Under the pieces are notes generated by a model. The model made no database searches, was not told the origin of the DNA, and saw only the letters and a list, made by a program, of their open reading frames with translations. Source: Neomonachus schauinslandi (Eukaryota > Chordata > Mammalia > Carnivora > Phocidae). From it: 64,000 bases of DNA. Below, in pieces: positions 11,024 to 22,300 of the stretch. Positions within the stretch are counted from its first letter, which is position 1. Every line of letters starts with the position of its first letter. Location of the stretch: contig NC_058404.1 of the NCBI RefSeq assembly GCF_002201575.2, forward strand, positions 70,087,108 to 70,151,107. The letters are read 5' to 3'. The translations under genes and the position numbers were made by a program.

Positions 11024-11090
11024 GAAAAGCTGTCAAATGTTTTCCTGCATCAATTGCAATGGTAATTTTTTCCCTCTTTATTCTATTAAA

Positions 11091-11460
11091 ATATATAATA
11101 TATATATATTATATATGTATATTCAGAGTTTGGTGTGATATTGAACTACATCATCTAATATTTCAATGAGGAAAGTAAACATTTCTCATTGATTCCCCCT
11201 GGGGTCAGCATAGAGATGTTTAAAGAGTTAGAACCCAAAATAGAGATAACTATTGTGGAAATCGAAGAGTGGCCTTTGGTCTACTAATGTACTAAAACTG
11301 ATTCTTGTTATTCTCACATTATCTCACCTTCACTCTTTCATGATATCTGTGCTAAGATCAGCTACACATGCCTTTTCCTTCAAGGCATTTTTCTGCATTT
11401 CTACATGGCTTTTTTTTTTTTAGTTAGATTTAGAAATGAAAAATATATCAAATTTATATA
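11091..11460. other. AT-rich sequence at old L1 break, then unique DNA
   Basis: Begins with an imperfect AT repeat (about 11089-11120), which marks the point where the old L1 is broken, followed by unique sequence to the next SINE. Nothing coding is seen. Confidence 0.4.
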
Positions 11461-11475
11461 GAATAACTATGTCCA

Positions 11476-11759
11476 GGGGAGCTTGGTGGCTCATTCGGTA
11501 AAGCACCCGGCTCTTGGTTTCAGCTCAGGTCATGATCTCAGGGTCGTGAGATCGAGCTCTGTGTCAGGTTCCTCGCTCCGTGTGAGTCTACTTGAGATTC
11601 TTTCCCTCTCCCTCTGTCCCTGACCTCTCTCGCACTTTCTTTCTCTCAAATAAATAAAATCTTAACAAAAAACACGTTCTGTCTCTATCCCTCTCCCTTT
11701 GCCACTTCCCCCACTCACGTGATGTGCATTCTCTCTCTCTCTCTCAAAAAAAAAAAAAA
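11476..11759 (+). mobile_element. CanSINE with duplicated 3' tail, plus strand
   Basis: Head GGGGAGCTTGGTGGCTCA at 11476, first tail AAATAAATAAAATCTTAAC at 11647-11672, then a second CT-rich block and A-run (11680-11759). One target duplication encloses the whole: GAATAACTATGTCCA (11461-11475) and GAATAAATATGTCCA (11760-11774), one mismatch. It is therefore a single insertion about 80 bp longer than usual, with its tail region present twice. Confidence 0.85.
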
Positions 11760-11774
11760 GAATAAATATGTCCA

Positions 11775-12662
11775 TTCATTAGACTTGTTAAAAGGGGACT
11801 GAATTAATATTTTATATAAAGTCATTACACTACAGGAGGTTCTATCATATTATTCTGAATTGGAGAGTATATACATATTTTTAATAAACTTTATTAAAGT
11901 AAATTTGAAGTTTATACATGAGTAATTGAAATATTTGAGTAAAAATAGCAGAAGTTTACATTTTGAATGCTGTATATATTAGAGAATATGGAGAATCATG
12001 GTGTGATGCAACTATACCAGGAAAATTAATGTGAGGTTTTTTGGGGAAAGAAATGTATTCCAGTAAGTGAAAAAATTCTCTCCCATGGAGAATCTTCACA
12101 TTATATGGTTTAACATAAGGGCTTATAAAGTTATTTCTCCCACTAATAGAAATGTGCTTAATAAAAATTCTGACCTTGGGTAAGAATTTGCTTTTTGCCC
12201 TGTTGCTCATTTCATGTACATACATGAATGCCTATACCTATCCAAATGTTCTCTTCCCACAACTCATTAAATATAATATTGACTTGATTCAACAACCTGA
12301 TTTTGTGCCAGCTTCTCTTTCTCTTGAGGCTGCAAAGCTTCCAAGATAAATAAAAAAACAAAAGTTGCTTATTTCTTTACCCTTGATTTCTCCTAGAGCC
12401 ATAAGTATCCCATACTGAGTATGAAGAAGTGAATATTGGGATCTTCTTAGTTGGATTTTTCACTTTTGTTTAGTTTTGGTGGGGATAGTGATACAGAAGT
12501 AGAAGGAAAATTGGTACTGGTATTACTGTTGAAAATTAATGTATAGTGAATTTTTGAAAACTATTAAAGAAAACATGCTATCTAGAAGCGAGTTAAAAAA
12601 AAAAAACTAGCTGATATTTCTAAATGCCTTTAGCTAACTAAAGGATACCAAAAAGTCTAAAA
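11775..12662. other. Unique DNA, no gene seen
   Basis: About 890 bp inside the 3-kb segment that splits the old L1. Overlapping short frames on both strands near 11956-12349 have no recognisable family. Confidence 0.45.
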
Positions 12663-12674
12663 TAAAGGTTACTG

Positions 12675-12877
12675 TTTTTTTTTTCTTTAAAGATTTTATT
12701 TATTTATTTGCGAGAGAGAGAATGAGAGAGAGAGAGCACATGAGAGGGGGGAGGGTCAGAGGGAGAAGCAGACTCCCTGCCGAGCAGGGAGCCCGATGCG
12801 GGACTCGATCCCGGGACTCCGGGATCATGACCTGAGCTGAAGGCAGTCGCCCAACCAACTGAGCCACCCAGGCGCCC
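12675..12877 (-). mobile_element. CanSINE, minus strand
   Basis: T-run with CTTTAAAGATTTTATTTATTT, (GAGA) block, GAGCAGGGAGCCCGATGCGGG, ending CACCCAGGCGCCC. Flanks TAAAGGTTACTG (12663-12674) and TAAATGTTACTG (12878-12889) form a 12-bp duplication with one mismatch. The head and body are close to consensus, so it is fairly young. Confidence 0.94.
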
Positions 12878-13118
12878 TAAATGTTACTGTTTTTAAAACT
12901 AACCTATGTTAGAGTCACAGATCTGACTCTGAAGGATGTCTTTTGTATCAGTTGATCCACAGATCCTCAAAAAGAGACACTCTAGATTGCCAAACCATAA
13001 TTTAAAAAGTTTTACATTAACATATAATAATGTTAATCTATTCTTATGTGACTCTGGTGGTAAAATAGAGAAACTTAGACACTATGTTACCTTATGGAAA
13101 CATGCATTATTTTTTGTT

Positions 13119-13248
13119 TATGTTTTTTAAGTAGGCTCCATGCCTAGTGTGGAGTCCAACACAGGACTTGAACTCATGATGCTGAGATCAAGAGCTGAGC
13201 TGAGATCAAGAGTTGGATGCTTAACTAACTGAGCCACCCAGATGCCCC
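13119..13248 (-). mobile_element. Short older-type CanSINE, minus strand
   Basis: Runs from TTTTTTAAGTAGGCTCCATGCC to CTGAGCCACCCAGATGCCCC, about 130 bp. It lacks the long CT/AG-rich segment; the tRNA-like part passes straight into AGTAGGCTCCA, as in the older SINEC types. Its partial internal repeat AGCTGAGCTGAGATCAAGAG is typical. Target duplication not resolved. Confidence 0.82.
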
Positions 13249-13266
13249 TTTTGTTAAATTTTATTT

Positions 13267-13473
13267 ATTTATTTATTTATTTTTAATTTTTTAATTTATT
13301 TATTTGATAGAGAGGGGCACAGCGAGAGAGGGAACTCAAGCAGGGGGAGTGGGAGAGGGAGAAGCAGGCTTCCCGCCGAGCAGAGAGCCCGAGGTGGGGC
13401 TTGATCCCAGGACCCTGAGATTATGACCTGAGTCGAAGGCAGATGCCTAACGACTGAGCCACCCAGGTGCCCC
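13267..13473 (-). mobile_element. CanSINE, minus strand
   Basis: Long (ATTT)n tail, GATAGAGAGGGGCACAGCG, GCAGGCTTCCCGCCGAGCAG, ending CACCCAGGTGCCCC. Perfect 13-bp duplication TTAAATTTTATTT at 13254-13266 and 13476-13488. It landed at the end of the preceding short SINE. Confidence 0.93.
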
Positions 13474-13520
13474 TATTAAATTTTATTTTTATTCTTTCTT
13501 TATATTTTAATAAAGTGAAA

Positions 13521-13669
13521 CTATTTATTTATTTATTTATTTATTTATTAGTAGGCTCCACACCCAGCACAGGAGCCTGATGCAAGGCTCGAACTAACAA
13601 CCCTGAGATCAAGACCTGAGCTGAGCTCAAGAGTTGGATGTTTAACTGACTGAGCCACCCAGGCTCCCT
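13521..13669 (-). mobile_element. Short older-type CanSINE, minus strand
   Basis: (ATTT)n tail then AGTAGGCTCCACACCCAGC and an end of CTGAGCCACCCAGGCTCCC. Same short type as 13119-13248 but more diverged, so it is not a recent duplicate of it. Confidence 0.82.
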
Positions 13670-14095
13670 AAACATGCTTTAAATAACATGTTGATATTCT
13701 ATGAGAGCATGTCACTTCTGAGTTGTTTGGTCTGTTTCGACACTGCTACGGACTCATGACACTTCCCCTGAAAGGATTTCAGTTCCCTCTCTTGTAAAGA
13801 TACCATAGTTGATTCAGAGCACTTTGAAAATAGGCACTGTATGACAGTGCTGAACATTAAGTTTGGGGGCCCTATCCTTGATTCCCTTCCCCATAATCAT
13901 GAATTTTGTTTGCAATTATAATGTTATGAACTGCATGATTTAGATAATCATAAATATTTGATCAGCTGTCCCCTTTGAAAAAAATCATACCCTGATCTTT
14001 TTAAAAATTTTTTGTTGCATCTTTGTAGTAATGGAATTGTATTTTATGCCTACTTTTTATTAAAAAATTAAATAAAAGAAATTAGGACATATTAT
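13670..14095. other. Unique DNA, no gene seen
   Basis: About 425 bp between the SINE cluster and the point where old L1 sequence resumes. No family recognised. Confidence 0.4.
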
Positions 14096-15345
14096 ATAGT
14101 GTATTATATTTGTTGATTTTTTTTAACGTTTGAACCATCCTTGCATTACTGGAAAAAATAAATCCCCCTTCATCATGGTATATGATATTTTTATTACACT
14201 GCTGGATTCAGTTTGCTAGTATTTTGTTGAGGGTCTTTGTATCTATATTCTTAAGCAATATTGGTCTTTAGTTTTCTTTTTTAAAGATGTCTTTGGCTTT
14301 GGTATAGGACAATGGCATCATAGAATGAGTTAAGAATGAATTAGGAAGTTCTCTTAACTCTTTTGTTTTTTAGAACCACCTGAGAAAAATTGGCTTAATT
14401 ACTGAAATATCTGGTTGAAATTAATTATTTCACCTGTGAAGTCATTTGGTTCTGGACTTTACTTTGTTGGGAGCTTTTTGATTACTGAGTCAATCTTTTT
14501 ATTTATCATAGGTCTGTTGAGATTTTCTATTTCTTCTTGAATCAGTTTTGGTAGTTTTGTGTTTCTAATAATGTATCTATTTTATCTATCCTATCTAATT
14601 TTTGGCAAATAGTTGTTTGTAGTATTCTTTTATATTTCTTTTTTATTTCTGTAAAGTCAATAGTAATGTTCCCTACTTTCATTTCTTATGTTCATAATTT
14701 GAGTCTGTTCTCTTTTTGTCAATTTGTTGATTTTTTTTTTCAAAGAACCAACTTTTGGTATTAATAAATCTCTATTCTCTCATTAATTCACTGTTCTAAT
14801 TGTTTTCATTTTCTTTCTTCTTGCCTTAAGTTTAGTTTGCTTTTTTTTTCTAGTTCATCAAGGTGTAAAGTTATTAATTTGAGATTACTTTTTAATGGAG
14901 GCATTTATAGCTATTAATATCCCTGTGAGCACTGCCTTTGCTTCCTCCCATACATTTTGGTATACTGGTTTTTTGTTGTTGTTGTTGTTGTTGTTGAGTT
15001 GTTTTCTTTCATCTCTAAATATTTTCAATTTCCCTGTGACTTCTTTGACTCTTGGTTGTTAAAACATGTTGTTTAATTCCATATATTTGTGAATTTTCTA
15101 CTTCCTTTTCTATTATTCATTTCTAGATTCATTTCATTGTGGTCGGAGAAGTTACTTTTTATGATTTCAAACTTTTAAAATTTCCCAAGATGTTTTTTGT
15201 GACCTAACATATAATATAAATATATCCTGGAAGTTGTTCTATGTCCACTTGAGAAAATTGTGTAGTCTGTTGTTGTTGAATGGAATCTTCTGTATATGTT
15301 AGGTCTAGTTGATTTTTTTGTTTGAGTTCTCTCAAAAAGTTCTTA
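14096..15345 (-). mobile_element. Old L1 ORF2 fragment, 5'-ward piece
   Basis: Resumes the old L1 that stopped near 11090. The plus strand reads TTTGAACCATCCTTGCATTACTGG at 14130, the L1 sequence next in line, and runs back through the RT fingers and the endonuclease-RT linker to about 15345. Landmarks include ATTCATTTCATTGTGGTCGGAGAA at 15128. It is heavily mutated, with no long frame, and contains a (TTG)n run at 14973-14996. Confidence 0.8.
14973..14996. repeat. (TTG)n microsatellite
   Basis: Eight TTG units within the old L1 fragment. Confidence 0.85.
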
Positions 15346-15547
15346 ACCCACTTCAAGTGTTAAGGACAGACTGTCAGCAATTTGAAAGTAAACAGGGAAC
15401 AGGCACTGCTGTCTCCTATTTCAACTAACTTTGTGGAATTATGTATTAAACAAACACACACGTAAAAACAGTAAAAGCCATTTATGTATTATTTTCAGTA
15501 AGGTTTTGAAAGGCAGCAGATGGAGATTGAATTTGCCTTCAACTTTA

Positions 15548-15737
15548 TTTTTTTAATATTTTATTTATTTATTTGAGAAAGAGAGAGAATGAGCAATGAA
15601 GAGGGGCAGATGGAGAGAGAGAGAAGCAGACTCCCTACTGAACAGGAAGACCCAATGTGGTGCTTGATCCCAGGACCTGGAGATCATGACCTGAGCTGAA
15701 GGTAGATGCCTAACTGACTGAGCCATCCAGGTGCCCC
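15548..15737 (-). mobile_element. CanSINE, minus strand
   Basis: TTTTTTTAATATTTTATTTATTTATTTG tail side, GAGAAGCAGACTCCCTACTG body, end CATCCAGGTGCCCC. Perfect 14-bp duplication TGCCTTCAACTTTA at 15534-15547 and 15738-15751. Confidence 0.94.
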
Positions 15738-15892
15738 TGCCTTCAACTTTAATCAGACAGATCTAAAAGGCAGGTTTTGACATACTGGATTGATTCACTT
15801 AGTAGTTTATGCACTTTTAAAAATTATTAAGTACTATTATGTAATAGGACTAGGATATGTCTTTAGTACAAATATACAAAAATATATTTTTT

Positions 15893-16735
15893 ATTAAAGA
15901 TTTTTTTATTTTAGAGCAGTTTTAGGTTTATGATAAAAGTGAGAGGAAGGTACAGAGATTTCCCAGATACTCCCTGCCCCCACACATGATTAGACTTCCT
16001 CATTATCAGTACCACTCACAAGTATGGCATATTTTTTACCAAGACTCAACCTACATTAATATTCACCACCCCCCCCCCCAAGTCCTAGTTTATGTTGTGT
16101 TTCATCATGGTGGTGTATATTTTATGGGTTTGGACAAATGTATTATGACATCTGTCTGTCATTATAGTATCATACAGAATAGTTTCACTACTATAAAAAA
16201 TCTTATGTGCCCAACAGATTCATCATTCCCCATAACCTCTGACCACCACTGGTTTTTTTACTGTCTCCATAGTTTTGCCTTGTTCAGAATATTATGCAAA
16301 TAGTTGGAATCATATAGTGTGTAACCTTTTCAGATTTGCTTCTTTCACTTAGTAATATGCATTTAAGTTTCCTTCATGTCTTTTTATGACTTGGTAGTTC
16401 ATTTATTTTTAGAGCTGATTAATATTCAATTATCTGGGTGTATCACAGTTTATTTATCTACTCGCCTGAGCAACATTTGGTTGCTTTCCAGTTTTGTCAA
16501 TTATGAATAGAGCTGCTAAATATATTTGTTTGTAGGTTTTTGTGTCTGTCTGTCTGTCTGTGTGTGGAAATAAGTTTTTAATGCCTTTGGGTAAATACCA
16601 AAGAAGTTGCTGGACCATATAGCAAGAGTATTCGTAGTTTTTAAGAAATTGCCAAACTGTCTTTCAAAGTGGCTATACCATTTTGCATTCCTAACACCAA
16701 TTAAAGAGAGTTTCTGTTGCTCCATGTCTTGCCAA
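15893..16735 (-). mobile_element. Old L1 3' end (L1MA/L1MB-like), minus strand
   Basis: The plus strand reads TTTTAGAGCAGTTTTAGGTTTATG, then GTACAGAGATTTCCCAGATACTCCC and on through TTGCCAAACTGTCTTTCAAAGTGGC, the mammal-wide L1 3' UTR and the end of ORF2 in reverse. It is diverged, with no usable frame. A closely related 3' end lies at 25196-26390. Confidence 0.8.
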
Positions 16736-16741
16736 ATAAGT

Positions 16742-16820
16742 CAGAATTTCTCAAGATGGTGCTTAGATAACATTATTTGTATAAAAGCTCCTCTAGAAAA
16801 TTTAAAGTTGAGAAACACTG
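16742..16820. mobile_element. Small hAT-Charlie-type MITE
   Basis: A 79-bp segment begins CAGAATTTCTCAAG and ends GTTGAGAAACACTG, which is an imperfect terminal inverted repeat typical of MER5-type hAT elements. No transposase. The expected 8-bp target duplication is not visible. Confidence 0.55.
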
Positions 16821-16835
16821 ATGAAAGACATTATT

Positions 16836-18408
16836 TGGGTGTCTGTTAGCCATTTGTATGTCTTCTTTGGAGAAGTATCTGTTCATGTCTTCTGCCCATT
16901 TCTTGACTGGATTATTTGTCTTTTGGGTGTTGAGTTTGAGAAGTTCTTAATAGATCTTGGATACCAGCCCTTTGTTTTTATTGTCATTTGCAAATATCTT
17001 CCCCCATTCTGTGGGTTGCCTTTTAGTTTTGTTGACTGTTTCTTTTGCTGTGCAGAAGCTTTTTATCTTGACGAAGTTCCAATAGTTCATTTTTGCTTTT
17101 GTTTCCGTTGCCTTTAGAGATGTGTCTTGCAATAAGTTGCTGTGGCCGATGTCAAAGAGGTTACTGCCTGTGTTCCTCTCTAGGATTTTGATAGATTCCT
17201 GTCTCAAATTTAGATCTCTCAGCCATTTTGAGTTTATCTTTGTGTATGGTGTAAGAGAATGGTTCAGTTTCATTCTTCTGTATGTGGCTGTCCAATTTTC
17301 CCAGCACCATTTATTGAAGAGACTGTCTTTTTTCCACTGGATATTTTTTCCTGCTTTGTCAAAGATGAGTAGACCATAGAGTTAAGGGCCTATTTCTGGG
17401 CTCTCCGTTCTGTTCCATTGATCTATGTGTCTGTTTTTGTACCAATACCATGCTGTCTTGATGATTACAGCTTTGTAATATAGCTTGAAGTCAGGCATTG
17501 TGATGCCCCCAGCTTTTTTTCTTTTTCAACATTCCCCTGGCAATTCGGGGTCTTTTCCAGTTTCACACAAATTTTAGGATTGTTTGAAAATGTTCCACAT
17601 CACTTGGCATCAGGGAAATACAAATCAAAACCATAATGAGATACCACCTTATACCAGTTAGAATGGCAAAAATTAACAAGACAGGGAATAATAAGTGTTG
17701 GCAAGGATGTGGAGAAAAGGGAATCCTCTTACACTGTTGGTGGGAATGCAAGCTGGTGCAGCCAGTCTGGAAAACAGTATGGAGGTTCCTTAAGAAGTTA
17801 AAAATAGAGCTACCCTATGGCCCAGCAATTGCAGTGCTAGGTATTTATGCCAAAGATACAGATGTAGTGAAAAGAAGGGGCACATGCACCCCAAAGTTCA
17901 TAGCAGCAAGTCCACAATAGATGAACTGTGAAAAGAACCCAGATGTCCATTGACAGATGAATGGATAAAGAAGATGTGGTTCATATATACAATGGAATAT
18001 TACTCAGCCTTCAGAAAGGATGAATACCTACCATTTACATCGACATGGATGGAACTAGAGGGTATTATGCTAAGTGAAATAAGTCAAGCAAAGAAAGACA
18101 GTTATCATATGGTTTCACTCATATGTGGAATATAAGGAATAGCACGGAGGACCATAGTGGAAGGGAGGGAAAACTGAATGGGAGTAATTCAGGGAGGGAG
18201 ACAAACCATGAGAGACTCTGGACTCCAGTAAACAAACTGAGGGTTACAGAAGGGAGGATGTGGGGGGATGGTGTAACCGTGATGGGTATTTAGGAGGGCA
18301 CGTGATGTGATGAGCACTGAGTGTTATACACAACTAATGAACTGTTGAACACTACATCAAAAACTAATGATGTACTATATGTTGGTTATTTGAACATAAT
18401 CAAAAAAA
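16836..18408 (+). mobile_element. 5'-inverted (twin-primed) L1 insertion
   Basis: Two adjacent L1 pieces lie head to head. From 16836 to about 17586, ORF2 sequence reads on the minus strand, from the RT domain region down to the codons before the C-terminus. From about 17587 to 18408 the plus strand carries on from nearly the same L1 position through the ORF2 C-terminus, 3' UTR and A-rich end. Perfect 13-bp target duplications GAAAGACATTATT flank the whole (16823-16835 and 18409-18421). This is the signature of twin priming: one event in which the 5' part was inverted. Frames are broken, so it is dead on arrival. Confidence 0.93.
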
Positions 18409-18421
18409 GAAAGACATTATT

Positions 18422-18660
18422 CACAGGTATTATTAGAATAGCTATTTGAGTAATTATATTCATCCATCTGTCCATTCTTTTGAGAGAAAATGAGTGACTT
18501 CTTATCTATAGGCAGCTGCTGATGAGTTCTTGGGTAGCTTTTTCAGTTGTGTCTATTATGTGTGGATCATATCATTTATTTCAAGCAATAACTCAATGAC
18601 TTTGAACTGGATATTACCATTAATCTTATTTTATAGAAGTGAAAATGAATCTTTGTGAGG
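18422..18660. other. Unique DNA between L1 copies
   Basis: About 240 bp of unique sequence separating two plus-strand L1 3' ends. No features seen. Confidence 0.4.
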
Positions 18661-19241
18661 GTAAGAAAGGGGAACCCACTTATACTATTGGTGGGAATGC
18701 AAACTGGCACAGCCACTCTGGAAAACAATATGGGGTTCCTCAAAAGTTAAAAATAGAGCTACCCTATGACCCAGCAATTGCACTACTGGGTATTAACCAA
18801 AGGATACAAAAATAGTGATTCAAAGGGCTACATGCACCCCAAACTTTATAGCAGCAATGTCCACAATAGCCAAACTATGGGAAGAGCCCAGATGTCCATC
18901 AACAGATGAATGGATAAAGAAGAAGTGGTATATATTATACAATGGAATATTATTCAGCCATAAAAAATGAAATCTTGCCATTTGCAACGATGTGGATGGA
19001 ACTAGAGGGTATTATGCTAAGCAAAATAAGTCAGTCAGAGAAAGACAGATACCATATGATTTCCTCATATGTGAAATTTAAGAAACCAAACAGAAGAGGA
19101 AGGTGGAGGGATGGAGTAATTGGGTGATGGGCACTTGATGAAATGAACACTGGGTGTTATATGCAACGGATGAATTACTAAATTCTACCCTTAAACTAAC
19201 AATACACTATATGTTAACTAACTTGAATTTAAATAAAACAA
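18661..19241 (+). mobile_element. 5'-truncated L1 3' end, plus strand
   Basis: Begins within the end of ORF2 (GAAAGGGGAACCCACTTATAC) and runs through the 3' UTR (GTATATGCAACGGATGAATTAC-like, TATGTTAACTAACTTGAATTT) to an A-rich tail that has grown into a GAAA microsatellite. It carries small deletions relative to the copy at 17587-18408, so it is a separate, older insertion. Target duplication is masked by the microsatellite. Confidence 0.88.
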
Positions 19242-19248
19242 AAAGAAA

Positions 19249-19312
<64 letters not shown>

Positions 19313-19334
19313 TAAGAAAGAAAGAAAGAAAGAA
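19242..19334. repeat. (GAAA)n microsatellite from L1 tail
   Basis: About 22 GAAA units with one GTAA interruption, directly after the A-tail of the L1 at 18661-19241. Growth of tetranucleotide repeats from L1/SINE tails is well known. Likely polymorphic. Confidence 0.95.
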
Positions 19335-22300
19335 ATGTACCCAACCCAGAAAGCAAGTTGATAATTCTGACTAGTTAAACACAGCAAATGTAGCACCAAT
19401 TATAACTGTAATATACTTGCAGTAAGTTTTGTTGATCATTGTCTTTTTACAATTTCTGTCAGGATATAATTTTTATATCTCTCAAATTATCATTCGGCAT
19501 ATCACTTTATGTTCAACCATCCAAGTTATTCTTTTCTTTATATCATGAGAATTTACATTTTCCAGTGACCAATGAACTGCACTGAGAAATTCCTTTACAT
19601 AAAGTACTGCAATTTAGTCATTCAAGGTTTAAAATGTGTGTGAACTGATGTGGTCTTACCATGCTAATCAATGGAGTGACTTAGTAATAGAGAAATTTAG
19701 AAACTCAAAAATAATTTTCTATAGTATCATTTGAACTTGGTTTATTTTGACCAATATGTCTGAAGGGTAATTTTTTTTTTCTGGAAAATAATATATATAT
19801 AGTTTATGCTGTCCAGCTACTGAAGTACAACCCCCTGCTATCTTCCCATCCATTCTTATCAAATACAGCACAGACTGAGAGGGAGTGTATTTTATGTTCT
19901 AAGATTGTTGAAACTCACAAACCTCCAAAAGCTGACAAGAGGCCATTCAAGAATGAGTAGTAGCTTGGCCATGGGAAGAACCATGAATGTGTCAATGCAC
20001 CAAAAACTTAGTGAAGAAAAAGCAAGACAAGCTGCCACATATGCCAAAGACAAAGAGGAACAGAGGACACAAAAAATCAATTCTTATCCAGAGGCATGTA
20101 GAACCAAAAGGAGAATAACAACATCTTGGACAATATTTTGGTACACAAAATCCCTTAACACAGCATCACTGGAAGGACACTAGTATTGATTAAAGTTGGT
20201 ATTACAGACAAATAATTAAGAATTTTGAATAATTCAGTAAAAATTTTAAATTGCATAGGATGCTTATTCTCAAAATCAAGAAGTAATTTTTTTTCTAGTT
20301 GTTAGGCATAATCAATGTTTCATTATTCAAACTTACTTTTTCTCAAGTCAATCTAGATAATAATATTCTGAATAATAAAGCATTTATAAATTTCCTTCAT
20401 TTTTCACTATCAGAATTATTGAAAAGTTATCAAATATAAAATCAGAATCTGTTTCAATTGCAAAGAAGAAAAAAGAGAAAGAGAAAAAAACAAAAACTTG
20501 TGTGGATCACAGTGGTAGGAGAGAGGCAGTGATTAGCCATGCCCTATTAATTATGCCTGGTAGTCCAGCATCAAGGAGATTTGCTCTTCAATAAAATTTT
20601 AAACAGAGGTTATAATTCATTACTACTTGCGATAACTTAGTGAAACTAATTTATCTGGTTTAAAAACTTAATATAGCCTAAGAAAAGTTTATTTATGTAT
20701 TTTTTGCTCTCAGGTAGAAATACTACCTATATCATAATCAGTTGTTGAAATTATCTGTACTTGTGGCTAAGAATCATAGCTGTATTTGCTTCTCTGAATT
20801 CTACTTCATTTTTGGTACAGGTCACTCTGACTGCAGTCATCAGAGACTATGTGGCTACTTCTCCTCCAAAAATAGTAATGACTTTAAAACAGTGTGCTGA
20901 GAAATGTTCTCCCTTTCCTGCCACAGAATATAGAGCCCAGAAATTCCCCTGGGTGCAAGAAGAAAGAGGAAAGTTTTTGCATTGTGCATTTGGTGAAAAT
21001 CAGCCTGAAGGTCCTGATGGGGTTTTTTTGTTTGTTTTTGTTTAACATATCTCTGGGTTAATGCTTCTATCTAGCCTTTTCTTGTGGATAGCAGAGCTGT
21101 ATTTTTCAAAGGTAGCAAAGCTCAATTTTGATTCATGGAGAGTAATGGTTTGACACATTGCCTTCTCTGGCTTCCCATTCCCCAAACTCATAAACTCCTT
21201 TACAAAGACCTATTCTTCTAGGCTACTTAGATGTTCTTTTGACAGAATTGGTCCAAACTGGTTCTGCTGAGCTCCCCAAAGGTACACAGTGCATCATGAC
21301 CTCTGCAGCTTTCTTGTGAATGCAGTCGTGTCAAACTTCACTGAGCCTTGACAGCATTAGTTCTGCTAACCCTGACAAGGCAGGTTTTCACAACTAGCAT
21401 ACAGAGCTCCCCTGTTTGCCTAAAATAGTAACCTTCCTTCTCTCTCAGCCCATATATGTCTGTGATTTATGCCTTAATGCTCATTAATACCAGTACAATG
21501 CATTCATGCAGCTATTGCCATAAGCAGAAAGTAAATCATGTTTGTCTTGAAAGACTCTTGAAAAGGGAAAGATTACAATTGTTCTTTCATGTATTCATAA
21601 GGATTTACTAATCTCTTCATCATATGACCAAAAGGCCATATGAAAGTAAATGTAAATAGACAAATATTTGGTCAATCTTATTTGCCTTCCTCCAGGGGGT
21701 AAAAAAGAAAGCACAGGTGTTTGCATTGGGCTTCTATAGAAACATAAAAGAAAAAAAAGTATCTTTGAACAGGCAAGGATTTTTAAGATGGAATGTTAGA
21801 GGCAATATCTCAGAAATATGTCTAGATTTTCCTACCAATAACATAGAAAAAGTAAATTGTATTTTTATCTTAGTCCGGAAGATGATATAATAAATGGAAA
21901 GTGCCTAACAGTATTAACTCTCATAAGCTATGAGTTCTTCGAAAGTCCTTCAGGTTCATTAACTCAGAGAAGGAAATTTAAATCAATTTAATATCCATCC
22001 TTGATCGTTCTTTCTGTCTCTCAATCAGGCAAAGTAGATGTTTGCTTTTTTATAATACTGGAATTTGGATGGTTCCTATGAACGATTTTCTACACTGCTT
22101 TAGTTCTCAGTCTCAAATATAACTTTTAATATAACATGGCCAGTGTATTCTTTCCTTTGAGTGAATGGCCATACCGTCCCACAGATTTTTCTTCAGCAAT
22201 CCAGGATGTTAAAGAGTTGTGTCTCCTCTCATTGATTTGTCACATTGACCTACAGTATTACAGGCAGTTTTATCTATTTGGTGTTGAATTAGATAGAAAA

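Larger units (their letters stand above)
9590..11090 (-). mobile_element. Old L1 (L1M-type) ORF2 fragment, 3'-ward piece
   Basis: Read on the minus strand this is decayed L1 ORF2 from the reverse transcriptase domain downstream. Recognisable plus-strand landmarks include GACCCTTATCCAACATGATAT (9618), GTTGTTCCAGCACCATTTGTTAA (10121) and the AGAATGGGCATACTTGTCTTGATCTTAGG stretch (10835-10863), which corresponds to the RT GTPQGCPLSP-like region. Multiple frameshifts and stops destroy coding. A SINE (9876-10074) and a GT repeat (10989-11021) interrupt it. It appears to continue at 14096-15345. Confidence 0.8.

Noticed and set aside
19905..20183. 92-codon Lys/Gln/Arg-rich plus-strand frame
   Set aside because: No family recognised, no flanking splice signals or promoter, and a long overlapping frame exists on the other strand.
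20761..21045. Possible exon (TTTTTGGTACAG acceptor-like followed by an open frame)
   Set aside because: No matching donor or conserved protein similarity could be recognised; the frame ends in low-complexity TTTGTTT sequence.
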